From: JAHQVK01 sp036788295
GTDB taxonomy: Bacteria > Myxococcota > Kuafuiibacteriia > Kuafuiibacteriales > Kuafuiibacteriaceae
Direction of reading: 5' to 3'
Length of the DNA: 64,000 bases
Assembly: GCA_036788295.1 (NCBI GenBank)
Contig: DAIQNR010000018.1
Location: 1-64,000 of the forward strand
The position numbers and the translations under genes are program-made. Of this stretch, positions 26,119 through 33,139 are shown in pieces (the first letter of the stretch is position 1; the number at the start of each line of letters is the position of its first letter). A model generated the notes under the pieces. It was not told where the DNA came from, searched no databases, and saw only the letters and a list, made by a program, of their open reading frames with translations.

Positions 26119-28761
26119 GTGAAATCCGGTTCCGGTTCCCCTCAACCCTGGATCCTCTGCGCCCTCCTGCTGCTCGCGCCTGCCCTCGCCCTGGGGCAGC
26201 CCCTCAGCCCCGTTCCCGGCACCCCGTACCAGGGCGGGAGCGAGGCGATCACCTACACCCCGCTCTCGTCGCCGACGGTGATCACCACCGACGATGACGA
26301 CGGGAACTTCACCGTCCAGCTCCCGTTTCCGTTTCGCTTCTTCAACGACGACTACACCGAGGTGTTGCTGACGACGAACGGGGTGATGGCGTTTCCGCCC
26401 CACGTCGGCACGACGTTTCTGTCGCTGTCGAACGCGACGCCGGGACAGCCGAGCGCGCCGAACAACTGGATCGCTCCATTTTGGGACGACCAGCGGCTGT
26501 ACTCCTCGAACGCGGGCTGGGTGGGCCACCGGACGGAAGGCACCGCGCCGACCCGCACGTGGACGCTCGAGTGGCACAACCTCAGCCGATTCGGCGCCCA
26601 ATCCGATCGGTTCAGCATGCGCGTTCGGTTGCACGAGGGCGCCTCCGGTCGATTCGACGTCGAATACGGGTCGTTCTCGGGGACCGGCTTCTACACCTCG
26701 ACGATGGGCTTCGAGGACCGAAACGGAAACGCGGTCCAGTTCCGGCCGTGCGGGATCAGCTGCTCGGCGGCCGACTTTCAGGCCTTTGCGAACAGACGGC
26801 TCGTATACACCCAGGACCCGGGGATCGAGCTCGTCGCCATCGGTGTGGAGGCCCCTGAATTCGCGTTCCTCGGGGCCGAGACCACGATGGTCGCCACCAC
26901 CCAGAGCCTGCACGGCAACCCGATCGGGCCGTTCGACATCGCCATCGAAGGCGATCACGATCCGGCGTTTTCCCAGCCTCGGGTCCTCGGCACCGCTCGG
27001 GTCGCGACCCAGCCGTTTCAGCTCCTGCGCTCCACCGTGAGGGTGCGGGCCCGAGCCGAGGACGGGTTTCAGATCGGGCGACCGCTGTTCGTGCGGCTCA
27101 ACGTGGACCCGGGTAACGAGGTCCGGGAGGTCAACGAGACCAACAACGTGGTCGCAGCGCCCGCCCCGGTGCGCCTCCTCCAGGGGCGGCCCGACCTTCG
27201 CCTCGAGGACGTCCGCCTCGACCGCTACCAGGTAGACTCCGGCGCCAGCCTTCAGGTGACGGTTCGGGTCTCGAACGCGGGCGGCGAGCCGGCTGGAGCC
27301 AGGGACGTCGGCATCTATCTGTCGTCCAACCCGGTCGTCACGCCCAGAGACCGCAGGCTCGGGGCCACCCAGGTCAACCTCGAAGCCGGTCAGGAGGCGA
27401 CCCGGACGGTGATGGTGACGGTGCCGGTCGAGACGAACTCCGGCTCCTACTACATCGGCGCCTTCGCCGACCCGGACAACACGCTCGAAGAGCTGAGCGA
27501 GTCGAACAACGGGCTCGCCGCGTTCCGAATGCTCGAGGTGCGGGGCGCGCAGCTCGGTATTCTCACCGCGCGCCTCCCCTCCGCGGTCATCGGCGAGAGC
27601 TACAACGCCCTGCTTCGAGGCGCGGGCGGCTCGGGCAACTACCGCTGGCGGGTGTCCTCGGGGCAGCTGCCGACGGGGCTTGGTGCCACGGATTCCAGCG
27701 GCGAGTTCTTCGGCCGTCCACGAGCGGTGGGCTGCGAGCGGTTCGAGATCGAGCTGACCGACACCGATGTTTCCCAAACCGCTCGTCAGATGCTCGAGCT
27801 GTGCGTCGTCGAGCTCGACACGCCGCTGGCCGTCGTCAATCGGAGCCTTCCCGAGGCGGTGGCTGGCCGAAACTATCGATTCCCGCTCACCGCAGCCGGA
27901 ACGGAGCCCGGCTCGGAACCCACTTGGTCGGGGACCGACCTGCCAGACGGGCTCGTCCTGACTTCCGCCGGGGTGCTCGCCGGCGCTCCGGTCCGTTCCG
28001 GGTCGTTCAGCTTCGACGTCGAGGTCACCGACGGGATGGGCACGGCCAGCCGAACCCTCGATCTGCTCGTCCTCGAAGACGGCACGCTTCGGATCAACCC
28101 GGCGCCGCTGCCGGCAGGGCAGCTCGGCGAGCCCTACCAAGCCCAGCTCGAGTCGATGGGAGGCGAAGAGCCCTTGAACTGGGTTCTGCTCGGGAGCCTC
28201 GGCGAGCTCGGGCTCAACCTGTCCTCTTCGGGGCTCTTGTCCGGGGTCCCTCGACGGGCCGGGCGGTTTCAGGTCCGGGTGGAGGTTCAGGACGCGGGCT
28301 CGCCGCCCAACCAGGCTGCGGCCTCCGCGAACCTGGTGCTCGACGTGAGCTCGGACGCGCGGCTTCGGATCCGGACCAACTCCCTGCCGACGGCGATCGA
28401 AGGCCGAGGCTACGACCAGGCCATTCACGCGGTCGGAGGGGTGGCCCCCTACACTTGGAGCTTCGAAGGGCGGCTCCCGGATGGGCTCGCGACGGTGGAA
28501 ACCCCCTCTGAGCTTCGCGTGGTGGGGACTCCGACCCGGGTTGGGGCCTCCACTCTGCTCGTATCGGTGACCGACCCTGAGGGCCGGACGGCGCAGCGCG
28601 CGTTCGCCATCGAGGTGGTGGAGCCGCCTCCGATCCCGGTGGAGGAGGGTAGCGACTGCGCCTCGGCCGGCCCGGCCCCGTGGGCCATCGCGTTCGCCCT
28701 GCTCGCCTGGCGCCGGCGCAATCCGCCCCCTCGGCCTGACCTCCCGGCCACCGAGCTCTGA
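26119..28761 (+). CDS. Surface protein with CARDB and Ig-like domains and MYXO-CTERM-like tail
   Basis: An 880-residue exported protein, GTG start. A signal peptide (about 8-26) precedes a beta-propeller/jelly-roll-like region (30-220, with FPFRFFNDDYTEVLLTTNGV typical of nidogen-like extracellular modules). CARDB-type adhesion repeats follow (LVRLNVDPGNEVREVNETNN and RPDLRLEDVRLDRYQV regions), then at least three cadherin/Ig-like 'putative Ig' repeats (SLPTAIEGRGYDQAIHAVGG type). The tail has a Cys, one hydrophobic helix and an Arg cluster (CASAGPAPWAIAFALLAWRR), the MYXO-CTERM pattern for outer-surface sorting in myxobacteria. It is probably an adhesin or structural surface protein. Confidence 0.8.
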   Translation: MKSGSGSPQPWILCALLLLAPALALGQPLSPVPGTPYQGGSEAITYTPLSSPTVITTDDDDGNFTVQLPFPFRFFNDDYTEVLLTTNGVMAFPPHVGTTFLSLSNATPGQPSAPNNWIAPFWDDQRLYSSNAGWVGHRTEGTAPTRTWTLEWHNLSRFGAQSDRFSMRVRLHEGASGRFDVEYGSFSGTGFYTSTMGFEDRNGNAVQFRPCGISCSAADFQAFANRRLVYTQDPGIELVAIGVEAPEFAFLGAETTMVATTQSLHGNPIGPFDIAIEGDHDPAFSQPRVLGTARVATQPFQLLRSTVRVRARAEDGFQIGRPLFVRLNVDPGNEVREVNETNNVVAAPAPVRLLQGRPDLRLEDVRLDRYQVDSGASLQVTVRVSNAGGEPAGARDVGIYLSSNPVVTPRDRRLGATQVNLEAGQEATRTVMVTVPVETNSGSYYIGAFADPDNTLEELSESNNGLAAFRMLEVRGAQLGILTARLPSAVIGESYNALLRGAGGSGNYRWRVSSGQLPTGLGATDSSGEFFGRPRAVGCERFEIELTDTDVSQTARQMLELCVVELDTPLAVVNRSLPEAVAGRNYRFPLTAAGTEPGSEPTWSGTDLPDGLVLTSAGVLAGAPVRSGSFSFDVEVTDGMGTASRTLDLLVLEDGTLRINPAPLPAGQLGEPYQAQLESMGGEEPLNWVLLGSLGELGLNLSSSGLLSGVPRRAGRFQVRVEVQDAGSPPNQAAASANLVLDVSSDARLRIRTNSLPTAIEGRGYDQAIHAVGGVAPYTWSFEGRLPDGLATVETPSELRVVGTPTRVGASTLLVSVTDPEGRTAQRAFAIEVVEPPPIPVEEGSDCASAGPAPWAIAFALLAWRRRNPPPRPDLPATEL

Positions 28762-28789
28762 CCGGTCGGTGGCTCCCGAAGCTCAACAC

Positions 28790-28820
28790 GAGAAGCCCCG
28801 ATGTCACCGGGGGCTCTCTT
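28790..28820. terminator. Bidirectional hairpin terminator
   Basis: AGCCCC (28794-28799) pairs with GGGGCT (28810-28815), and the stem extends outward with one bulged A. It sits between the convergent surface-protein and trmL genes and includes the trmL stop codon, so it can serve both directions. Confidence 0.5.
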
Positions 28821-29286
28821 GCCGGAGGACCTCGTAGAGGAGGATGCCGATGGCGGTGGACACGTTCAGGGAGCGCACCGGCCCGTCGCCCATCGGGATG
28901 CGGAGCCGGCGGCCGGCGTAGCGGGCCCGGAGGGACTCCGGAAGCCCGGTGCTCTCCTTGCCGAAGACGAGCACCGGCGAGGGCCCGAGCGCGACCTCCC
29001 ACGGGGCTCTGTCTCCGTCCGGGCTGATGAGCCAGGGGCGACCGCCGGGGCCGAGCAGCTCGGCCTCGAAGCGCTCCCAACTGTCGAAGACGCCAGGGTT
29101 CACGTGCGCCCAGTAGTCGAGCCCGGCCCGCCGCACCGCCCGCTCGTCGAGCGAAAAGCCGAGCGGACCAACCAGGTGAAGGCGCGCCCCGAACGCGAGG
29201 CAGCTCCGCCCCGCGTTGCCCGAGTTCCATGGGATTTCGGGCTCAATCAGAGCGACGTGCGCGAGCGCCTCATGCCGCCCCAACAT
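28804..29286 (-). CDS. trmL: tRNA (cytidine/uridine-2'-O-)-methyltransferase TrmL
   Basis: A 160-residue SPOUT-fold methyltransferase that methylates the ribose of the wobble base 34 of tRNA-Leu isoacceptors. The three conserved regions are visible: VALIEPEIPWNSGNAGRSCL near the start, LVFGKESTGLPE around residues 105-117, and SLNVSTAIGILLYEV near the C-terminus, which form the SAM-binding knot. Family length is normal. It is separated by one base from the next minus-strand gene upstream and is probably translated from the same message. Confidence 0.93.
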   Translation of the reverse strand: MLGRHEALAHVALIEPEIPWNSGNAGRSCLAFGARLHLVGPLGFSLDERAVRRAGLDYWAHVNPGVFDSWERFEAELLGPGGRPWLISPDGDRAPWEVALGPSPVLVFGKESTGLPESLRARYAGRRLRIPMGDGPVRSLNVSTAIGILLYEVLRQESPR

Positions 29287-29287
29287 G

Positions 29288-29971
29288 TCACCGGTCCGCC
29301 GGCACGAAGAAGAGGAGATGCTGCCACGGGAGCTTCTCGAAGCTCGACGCGAGCGAAAAGCCGTTGGCCGCGAACTCCCGAATGACTTGCTCCTTCGCCA
29401 TCTTGTGAAGGGGTTTGATCGGCACCTTGGGATCTTCGGCTCGAAACTCCGCCACCGCGACCCGGCCTCCCGGAGCGAGCGCCGACATCACCCCCCGGAG
29501 CACGGCGGGGGGCTCGGACAGCTCGTGGTAGACGTCCACCAGGAGGATGAGATCGCACGTCGCTTTCGGGAAGTTCGGGTTCGTCGGCGTGGCGAGCAGC
29601 GGACGTACATTCTTCGCCCCCTCCGCCTTCGCTCGGCCTTCGAGAAGCTCGAGCATCTTCGGCTGAAGATCCGAGGCCAGGACCTGGCCGGCTTCTCCGA
29701 CGCCTCTTGCCATGCGGAGGCTGTAGTAGCCGTTGCCGGCCCCGAGGTCGCACGCCACGTCGCCAGGTTCGAGCCCCAGTGCTTCGACGAGCAGGTCGCT
29801 GTTTTCCTCCTCCGCCCGCTCCGGCCGAACCAGCCACCCTGCGCCGTGGTGGCTCATCGTCTGGGCGATGGTCCGCCCGAGGTACACCCCGTCTTTCACC
29901 CCGGCGGAGCGGTCGGCCTCCGCGGCGGCGGCTCCAGAAGCGAAAAAAAGCACGAGGGTTGTCCACCGCAT
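29288..29971 (-). CDS. Exported class I SAM-dependent methyltransferase
   Basis: A 227-residue protein with a clear signal peptide (residues 1-17, cut near GAAAA-E) fused to a Rossmann methyltransferase. The SAM motif is ACDLGAGNGYYSLRMA (about 73-88), with the acidic loop at ASDLQPKMLELLEG and motif IV-like DLILLVDVYHELS. The family-like TIAQTMSHHGAGWLVRPER precedes it. Export is odd because SAM is cytoplasmic; such secreted homologues are known in several phyla with no established substrate. The adjacent trmL start is 1 base away. Confidence 0.8.
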   Translation of the reverse strand: MRWTTLVLFFASGAAAAEADRSAGVKDGVYLGRTIAQTMSHHGAGWLVRPERAEEENSDLLVEALGLEPGDVACDLGAGNGYYSLRMARGVGEAGQVLASDLQPKMLELLEGRAKAEGAKNVRPLLATPTNPNFPKATCDLILLVDVYHELSEPPAVLRGVMSALAPGGRVAVAEFRAEDPKVPIKPLHKMAKEQVIREFAANGFSLASSFEKLPWQHLLFFVPADR

Positions 29972-30064
29972 GTCTCTACGACACCACCGGACTCGCCGGC
30001 TGGCGAGCAGAAGGCAGCCTCGAGCGGCGCCCAGTGCCCAAAGCGGCTCGCTGGCTCGAGGGGC

Positions 30065-30655
30065 TCAGGGCCGGACGAGCACGGTCGTGGTCCAGGTCAC
30101 GCCCGTGCGCCCCTCCTGGTCGGCAGCCCCGGCGCGGCAGCGGATGGGCTCGAGCCGGTGGGCTCGGCCGAGCGCCTCGATCTCCCCTCGAGGGACGTCG
30201 CGCTGCCCGGGGCCGGCCCCGGTGGCCTTGGCGGCCACGACGAGCAGGCCGCCGGGGAGAAGGAGGGGGGCGATCGCGCCGAAGCCAAGGTTGGACTCTT
30301 CGGCGGGGACATGCATCCAGACCGCGCTCAGCAGGATGAGATGAAAGCGCTGCTCGAGGGCGCGGACGACGGCCAGCGCGGGCAGGTGGTCATCCACCCA
30401 CCGAATGTTCGCGCTCGGGTGGTGGGTTTCGCCGAGCCGGCGAAGTCCCGATGCGGGCTCGACGGCGAGAACCTGCCAGCCGAGCTGCGCGAGCGCGGCG
30501 GCGTCGCGGCCCGAACCCGCCCCGACATCGAGCGCGCTCCCGGGCGCGGGGAGCAGGTCGATCCAAGCCTCGTGCACGGCCCGAAAGGAGGCTTGCTCGT
30601 AGCGTCGAAAGAAGGTTTCGGGGTCGCGGTCGTAGGGCACCCAGGGTTTTGTCAC
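30065..30655 (-). CDS. Class I SAM-dependent methyltransferase
   Basis: A 196-residue cytosolic methyltransferase. Motif I is ALDVGAGSGRDAAALAQLGW (about 42-60), followed by an acidic motif II at VLAVEP and a motif IV-like LILLSAVWMHVP. The substrate is not indicated. It starts with GTG 30655. It is separated by 93 bases from the exported methyltransferase gene downstream and by 77 from the membrane gene upstream, so co-transcription is possible but not certain. Confidence 0.8.
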   Translation of the reverse strand: MTKPWVPYDRDPETFFRRYEQASFRAVHEAWIDLLPAPGSALDVGAGSGRDAAALAQLGWQVLAVEPASGLRRLGETHHPSANIRWVDDHLPALAVVRALEQRFHLILLSAVWMHVPAEESNLGFGAIAPLLLPGGLLVVAAKATGAGPGQRDVPRGEIEALGRAHRLEPIRCRAGAADQEGRTGVTWTTTVLVRP

Positions 30656-30732
30656 CAGACGAAGCTACCACGCCGGGCGAGGGTTCGCGCCCCTCGCCGT
30701 GGCCGGCTCTAGGATTTCACCCCACAACCCGG

Positions 30733-31692
30733 TCACGGTCGGCGAGGCGATGAATCCCTGTCGCCTGGGTCCTCATCGAGCACGCGATGGGCGAGGCCGA
30801 GAAAGCGGTCCACGCGACGGATGTCTTCACGAAGGCGGCGGACGGGGTCCTCGCCTCGCTTGGGCTCGAAGAGGTCGTGCCTGGTCCGGACGAGCAGCAC
30901 CCGCTCTTCGCCCTCGGCGACGAGGCCCAGCTCGGCGACGGGCCACTCGGTGCGGCGCTCGAGGTCGAGCAGCGCGCCGAGCCACCGGACCCCGACCTGG
31001 TCGCTCGTGCATTCGTCGAGCGTGCGTCCGGCGAAGCGGCGGGCCGCCGGGCCGACGCGCTCGATGAGGGCGCTCAGCTGCCGGTCGTCCTCGCGGCGCC
31101 GGTGGACCGCGGTCCGGTGAAGCAGCGATGGCACCCGGCCGATACCCGCGATCACGGCGCCGGCGAGGCCGAGCGGCACCCACAGGCTCGCCGACAGCAT
31201 GAGCTCCGGTCCTCGCTGAAGCAGCGCGAGGGCGGTGAGCAGCCCCACCGGGATCGCGAGCGGCCAGATGAGGCCCCGGGCCCGGGCCCGCAGCCGCTTC
31301 TCGAGCGGTACGCCAGGGAGGAGCGCGAATCGTCCTTCGACGGGGGGCCCAAAGAAGCGGATCACCCAGCCGCGAAAAATCTCGTCCGCGTTTTTTGTGC
31401 GCTCCACGACGAGCGCCTCGACCAGCTCGAACCGGATGTCGCCCACGTCGCGGAGAAACCGGTCCTCCGCGGTGAGTAGCCGCGCCTCGTCCCCGAATCG
31501 CTCCACCGGGAGCCACCCCAAGGAGTCGAACGGCGGAAACGCCGCATAGCCATCGAGCCGGTCGAAGAAGCGCCGGTGGCGCCGGCGATGGGCCCGGCGG
31601 AAGGACCTCCGGAGCTCTTCGAGGGCGATGATCGCCGCGGCGGTGGTGACCACCCCGAGCAGAGCAAGTCCGAGCGCGGCGGAGAGCGACAC
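30733..31692 (-). CDS. Hypothetical membrane protein
   Basis: A 319-residue protein. One N-terminal membrane segment (about 5-24) is followed by a basic stretch (RRSFRRAHRRRHRRFFDR), a soluble domain (35-130), a second membrane pair (about 140-180, LIWPLAIPVGLLTALALLQ and LWVPLGLAGAVIAGI) and a soluble C-terminus. The pattern loosely matches DUF3137-like proteins but cannot be assigned. The GTG start at 31692 lies 31 bases from the stop of the methyltransferase gene upstream. Confidence 0.55.
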   Translation of the reverse strand: MSLSAALGLALLGVVTTAAAIIALEELRRSFRRAHRRRHRRFFDRLDGYAAFPPFDSLGWLPVERFGDEARLLTAEDRFLRDVGDIRFELVEALVVERTKNADEIFRGWVIRFFGPPVEGRFALLPGVPLEKRLRARARGLIWPLAIPVGLLTALALLQRGPELMLSASLWVPLGLAGAVIAGIGRVPSLLHRTAVHRRREDDRQLSALIERVGPAARRFAGRTLDECTSDQVGVRWLGALLDLERRTEWPVAELGLVAEGEERVLLVRTRHDLFEPKRGEDPVRRLREDIRRVDRFLGLAHRVLDEDPGDRDSSPRRP

Positions 31693-31723
31693 CTAGGCGG
31701 GGTGACCACCAGGGCGGCGGGCG

Positions 31724-32452
31724 TCAACCGGGATCTCGATCCCGACGATCTCCGGGGAGCACCCGGGCCACCGCAGTGGCGACCCGCTCCGCGCCGGTGG
31801 GGTCGGCGTCGGCGGCGGCGTGGAGGATCGCGAGCCGCTCGAGCGGCATCGGAGGCAGGAACCCCCGATCCGGGTCGGCGAGCAGGGCGAGCACGCCCTG
31901 GTGGGCCAGCTTCTGGAGCCAGCCCGACACGGTCCGGCCCAGCTCGAGCCCGTAGACCACGTCCGCGGCCAGGACCACGTCGGCCCCGAGGTCGAGCCGG
32001 CCGAGGACATCCTCGTCGGTGGCGACCATGCGCACGCCGTTTTCGTCGCCATTCAGCCGGCACGCGGCCACGGCGAGCGGATCGATGTCGGTCGCCCACA
32101 CCTGGGCGCCGGCTCGGGCCGCGGCCACGGCCTCGATTCCGCTTCCGGCCCCGAACGCGAGCACCCGCCGGCCCCGGACCAGCCCCGGTCGGTCGAGCAG
32201 GTAGCGGGCGAGGGCCTGCCCTCCCGGCCACGCAAAGCCCCAAAACGGGTCAGCGATCCCCCGTGATCGCAGCTCGGCCTCGTCGGCCCGCCACAGCGGC
32301 CCGCTGGGGTCGATGAGGTGGAGCCGAAGCTCGGGGCAGAGGGGGGTGCGCATCCGATTCGTGCTCGCCCGCACCAGGCGAGCGGCCGCCGATTCCGCCC
32401 CATTCTCGCCGGTGCGCGCCCCATCGGAGCTAGGCCAAACCCTTGGATCCAT
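31724..32452 (-). CDS. ETFB-lysine-methyltransferase-like protein
   Basis: A 242-residue class I methyltransferase related to the ETF-beta lysine methyltransferase group. The family signature near the N-terminus, AARLVRASTNRM ... CPELRLHL, then DPFWGFAWPGGQALARYLLD, is followed by motif I LAFGAGSGIEAVAAA and VWATDIDPLAVAAC. Inclusion of the LVRAST helix places the start upstream of ATG 32353, so ATG 32452 was chosen. Known relatives methylate lysines in the electron-transferring flavoprotein beta subunit. It is divergent from the puc operon, and the 256 bases between them carry the puc control region. Confidence 0.75.
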   Translation of the reverse strand: MDPRVWPSSDGARTGENGAESAAARLVRASTNRMRTPLCPELRLHLIDPSGPLWRADEAELRSRGIADPFWGFAWPGGQALARYLLDRPGLVRGRRVLAFGAGSGIEAVAAARAGAQVWATDIDPLAVAACRLNGDENGVRMVATDEDVLGRLDLGADVVLAADVVYGLELGRTVSGWLQKLAHQGVLALLADPDRGFLPPMPLERLAILHAAADADPTGAERVATAVARVLPGDRRDRDPG

Positions 32453-32535
32453 GGACTTGTTTCCGTCCCCTCTCCCCGGACGAACCGATCGATCGGGGCC
32501 CGTCACGGCTCCCCGTCGAGCCAACCCGCGCCGAG

Positions 32536-32553
32536 TGTAAGGCAAAAGCGACA
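32536..32553. promoter_or_regulatory. PpsR/CrtJ-type operator, distal
   Basis: The 18-bp palindromic pattern TGT-N12-ACA, the recognition consensus of the photosynthesis repressor PpsR/CrtJ. It lies 8 bp upstream of a second identical-pattern site, the spacing known for cooperative binding of this repressor in purple bacteria. The repressor gene is not in the window. Confidence 0.7.
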
Positions 32554-32561
32554 GTTCAAGT

Positions 32562-32579
32562 TGTCAGAATGCGTTGACA
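32562..32579. promoter_or_regulatory. PpsR/CrtJ-type operator, proximal
   Basis: A second TGT-N12-ACA element. Its right half-site is part of the TTGACA at 32574-32579, so a bound repressor would block RNA polymerase at the -35 position. The two sites are 8 bp apart. Confidence 0.75.
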
Positions 32580-32603
32580 CCCACGGGAACCCCTGACTAC
32601 AAA
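32574..32603 (+). promoter_or_regulatory. Putative puc promoter
   Basis: A perfect TTGACA -35 hexamer (32574-32579) is followed after 18 bp by TACAAA (32598-32603), a fair -10 box. This gives a leader of about 100 nt before pucB. The overlap with the proximal operator supports a housekeeping-type promoter under repression. It is inferred from sequence only. Confidence 0.6.
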
Positions 32604-32608
32604 CGCAC

Positions 32609-32636
32609 CCATCGGGGAGACAACATCCCCCGATGG
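32609..32636 (+). promoter_or_regulatory. 5'-leader stem-loop of the puc mRNA
   Basis: A 9-bp perfect stem (32609-32617 with 32628-32636) with a 10-nt loop lies just after the predicted transcription start. It may protect the 5' end of the message or affect translation. Confidence 0.5.
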
Positions 32637-32646
32637 TGAGGGTTGT

Positions 32647-32693
32647 TTGCAGGCTCGCAGGCGACCCCCTGCAACCGGGACCCTGAGGGTCCC
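32647..32693 (+). promoter_or_regulatory. Two further leader stem-loops before pucB
   Basis: TTGCAGG (32647-32653) pairs with CCTGCAA (32668-32674), and GGGACCC (32677-32683) pairs with GGGTCCC (32687-32693) around a 3-nt loop. The second ends 4 bases before the pucB ribosome-binding site GGAGG (32698-32702), close enough to influence ribosome access. Confidence 0.45.
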
Positions 32694-32708
32694 ACTCGGA
32701 GGTTCTCA

Positions 32709-32870
32709 ATGGCCGATTTCGATGATCCAGACCGCGTATGGCCCACCGGTCTCACCCTCAAGGAGTCCGAGGAGCTGCACAAGCACCTCATCGAGGGTTC
32801 CCGCATCTTCTTCGTGGTCGCCGTGGTCGCTCACATTCTGGTGGCGGCCTACACCCCATGGCTGGGCTGA
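32709..32870 (+). CDS. pucB: Light-harvesting LH2 beta chain
   Basis: A 53-residue single-membrane antenna polypeptide that binds bacteriochlorophyll with the alpha chain in ring-shaped LH2. It aligns residue by residue with LH2 beta of Rhodoblastus acidophilus: EELHKHLIEGSR (His24, Arg32), VVAHIL (His42, ligand of the B850-type pigment) and the C-terminal TPWL. The LH1 beta type ends in RPWF and differs at these places, so LH2 is favoured. The N-terminus is extended by about 12 acidic residues. GGAGG lies 6 bases before ATG 32709. It is the first gene of the puc operon, 10 bases before pucA. Confidence 0.93.
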   Translation: MADFDDPDRVWPTGLTLKESEELHKHLIEGSRIFFVVAVVAHILVAAYTPWLG

Positions 32871-32880
32871 GGAGTATTGA

Positions 32881-33057
32881 ATGATCAACGGTAGGCTCTG
32901 GACGGTCGTCAGCCCCAACGTGGGCGTTCCGATCTTCTTTCTCGCGCTGATGTTCACGTCTCTGTACATCCACTACCAGGTGATGGACAAGACCGATTGG
33001 TTCCCCGCCTTCCTGAAGGGAGAGCCGGTCCAAGTGGTGCAGGCCGACGGCAAGTGA
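32881..33057 (+). CDS. pucA: Light-harvesting LH2 alpha chain, LH3-like
   Basis: A 58-residue antenna polypeptide. It aligns without gaps with the LH2 alpha chain of R. acidophilus: WTVVSPNVGVP at 7-17, His31 as the pigment ligand at the same number, and TDWFPA at 38-43. Met1, whose N-terminal group ligates the B800 pigment in that species, is conserved in position. Residues 44-45 are Phe-Leu; B800-850 antennas have Tyr-Trp there, and the B800-820 (LH3) antenna has Phe-Leu, so a blue-shifted spectrum is predicted. A GGAG ribosome-binding site precedes ATG 32881. Confidence 0.93.
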   Translation: MINGRLWTVVSPNVGVPIFFLALMFTSLYIHYQVMDKTDWFPAFLKGEPVQVVQADGK

Positions 33058-33071
33058 GTCGACGTGCGTTT

Positions 33072-33100
33072 CGGGGTCCGGGCTTTGCGCTCGGGCCCCG
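33072..33100 (+). promoter_or_regulatory. Intercistronic stem-loop after pucA
   Basis: A stem of nine pairs (33072-33080 with 33092-33100, one wobble), extendable by three more around a 5-nt loop, starts 15 bases after the pucA stop. In Rhodobacter, similar hairpins after pufA and pucA protect the antenna message and raise antenna over downstream products. The structure is seen; that role is inferred. Confidence 0.65.
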
Positions 33101-33139
33101 CCCGCCGCCCATCGACGACGCCCCGTCGGGGAGATTCCC

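Noticed and set aside
32709..33057. Calling the antenna pair LH1 (pufBA)
   Set aside because: WTVV-x-P, TDWFPA, EELHK and TPWL match LH2 residue by residue, pucC follows, and no pufLM is adjacent.
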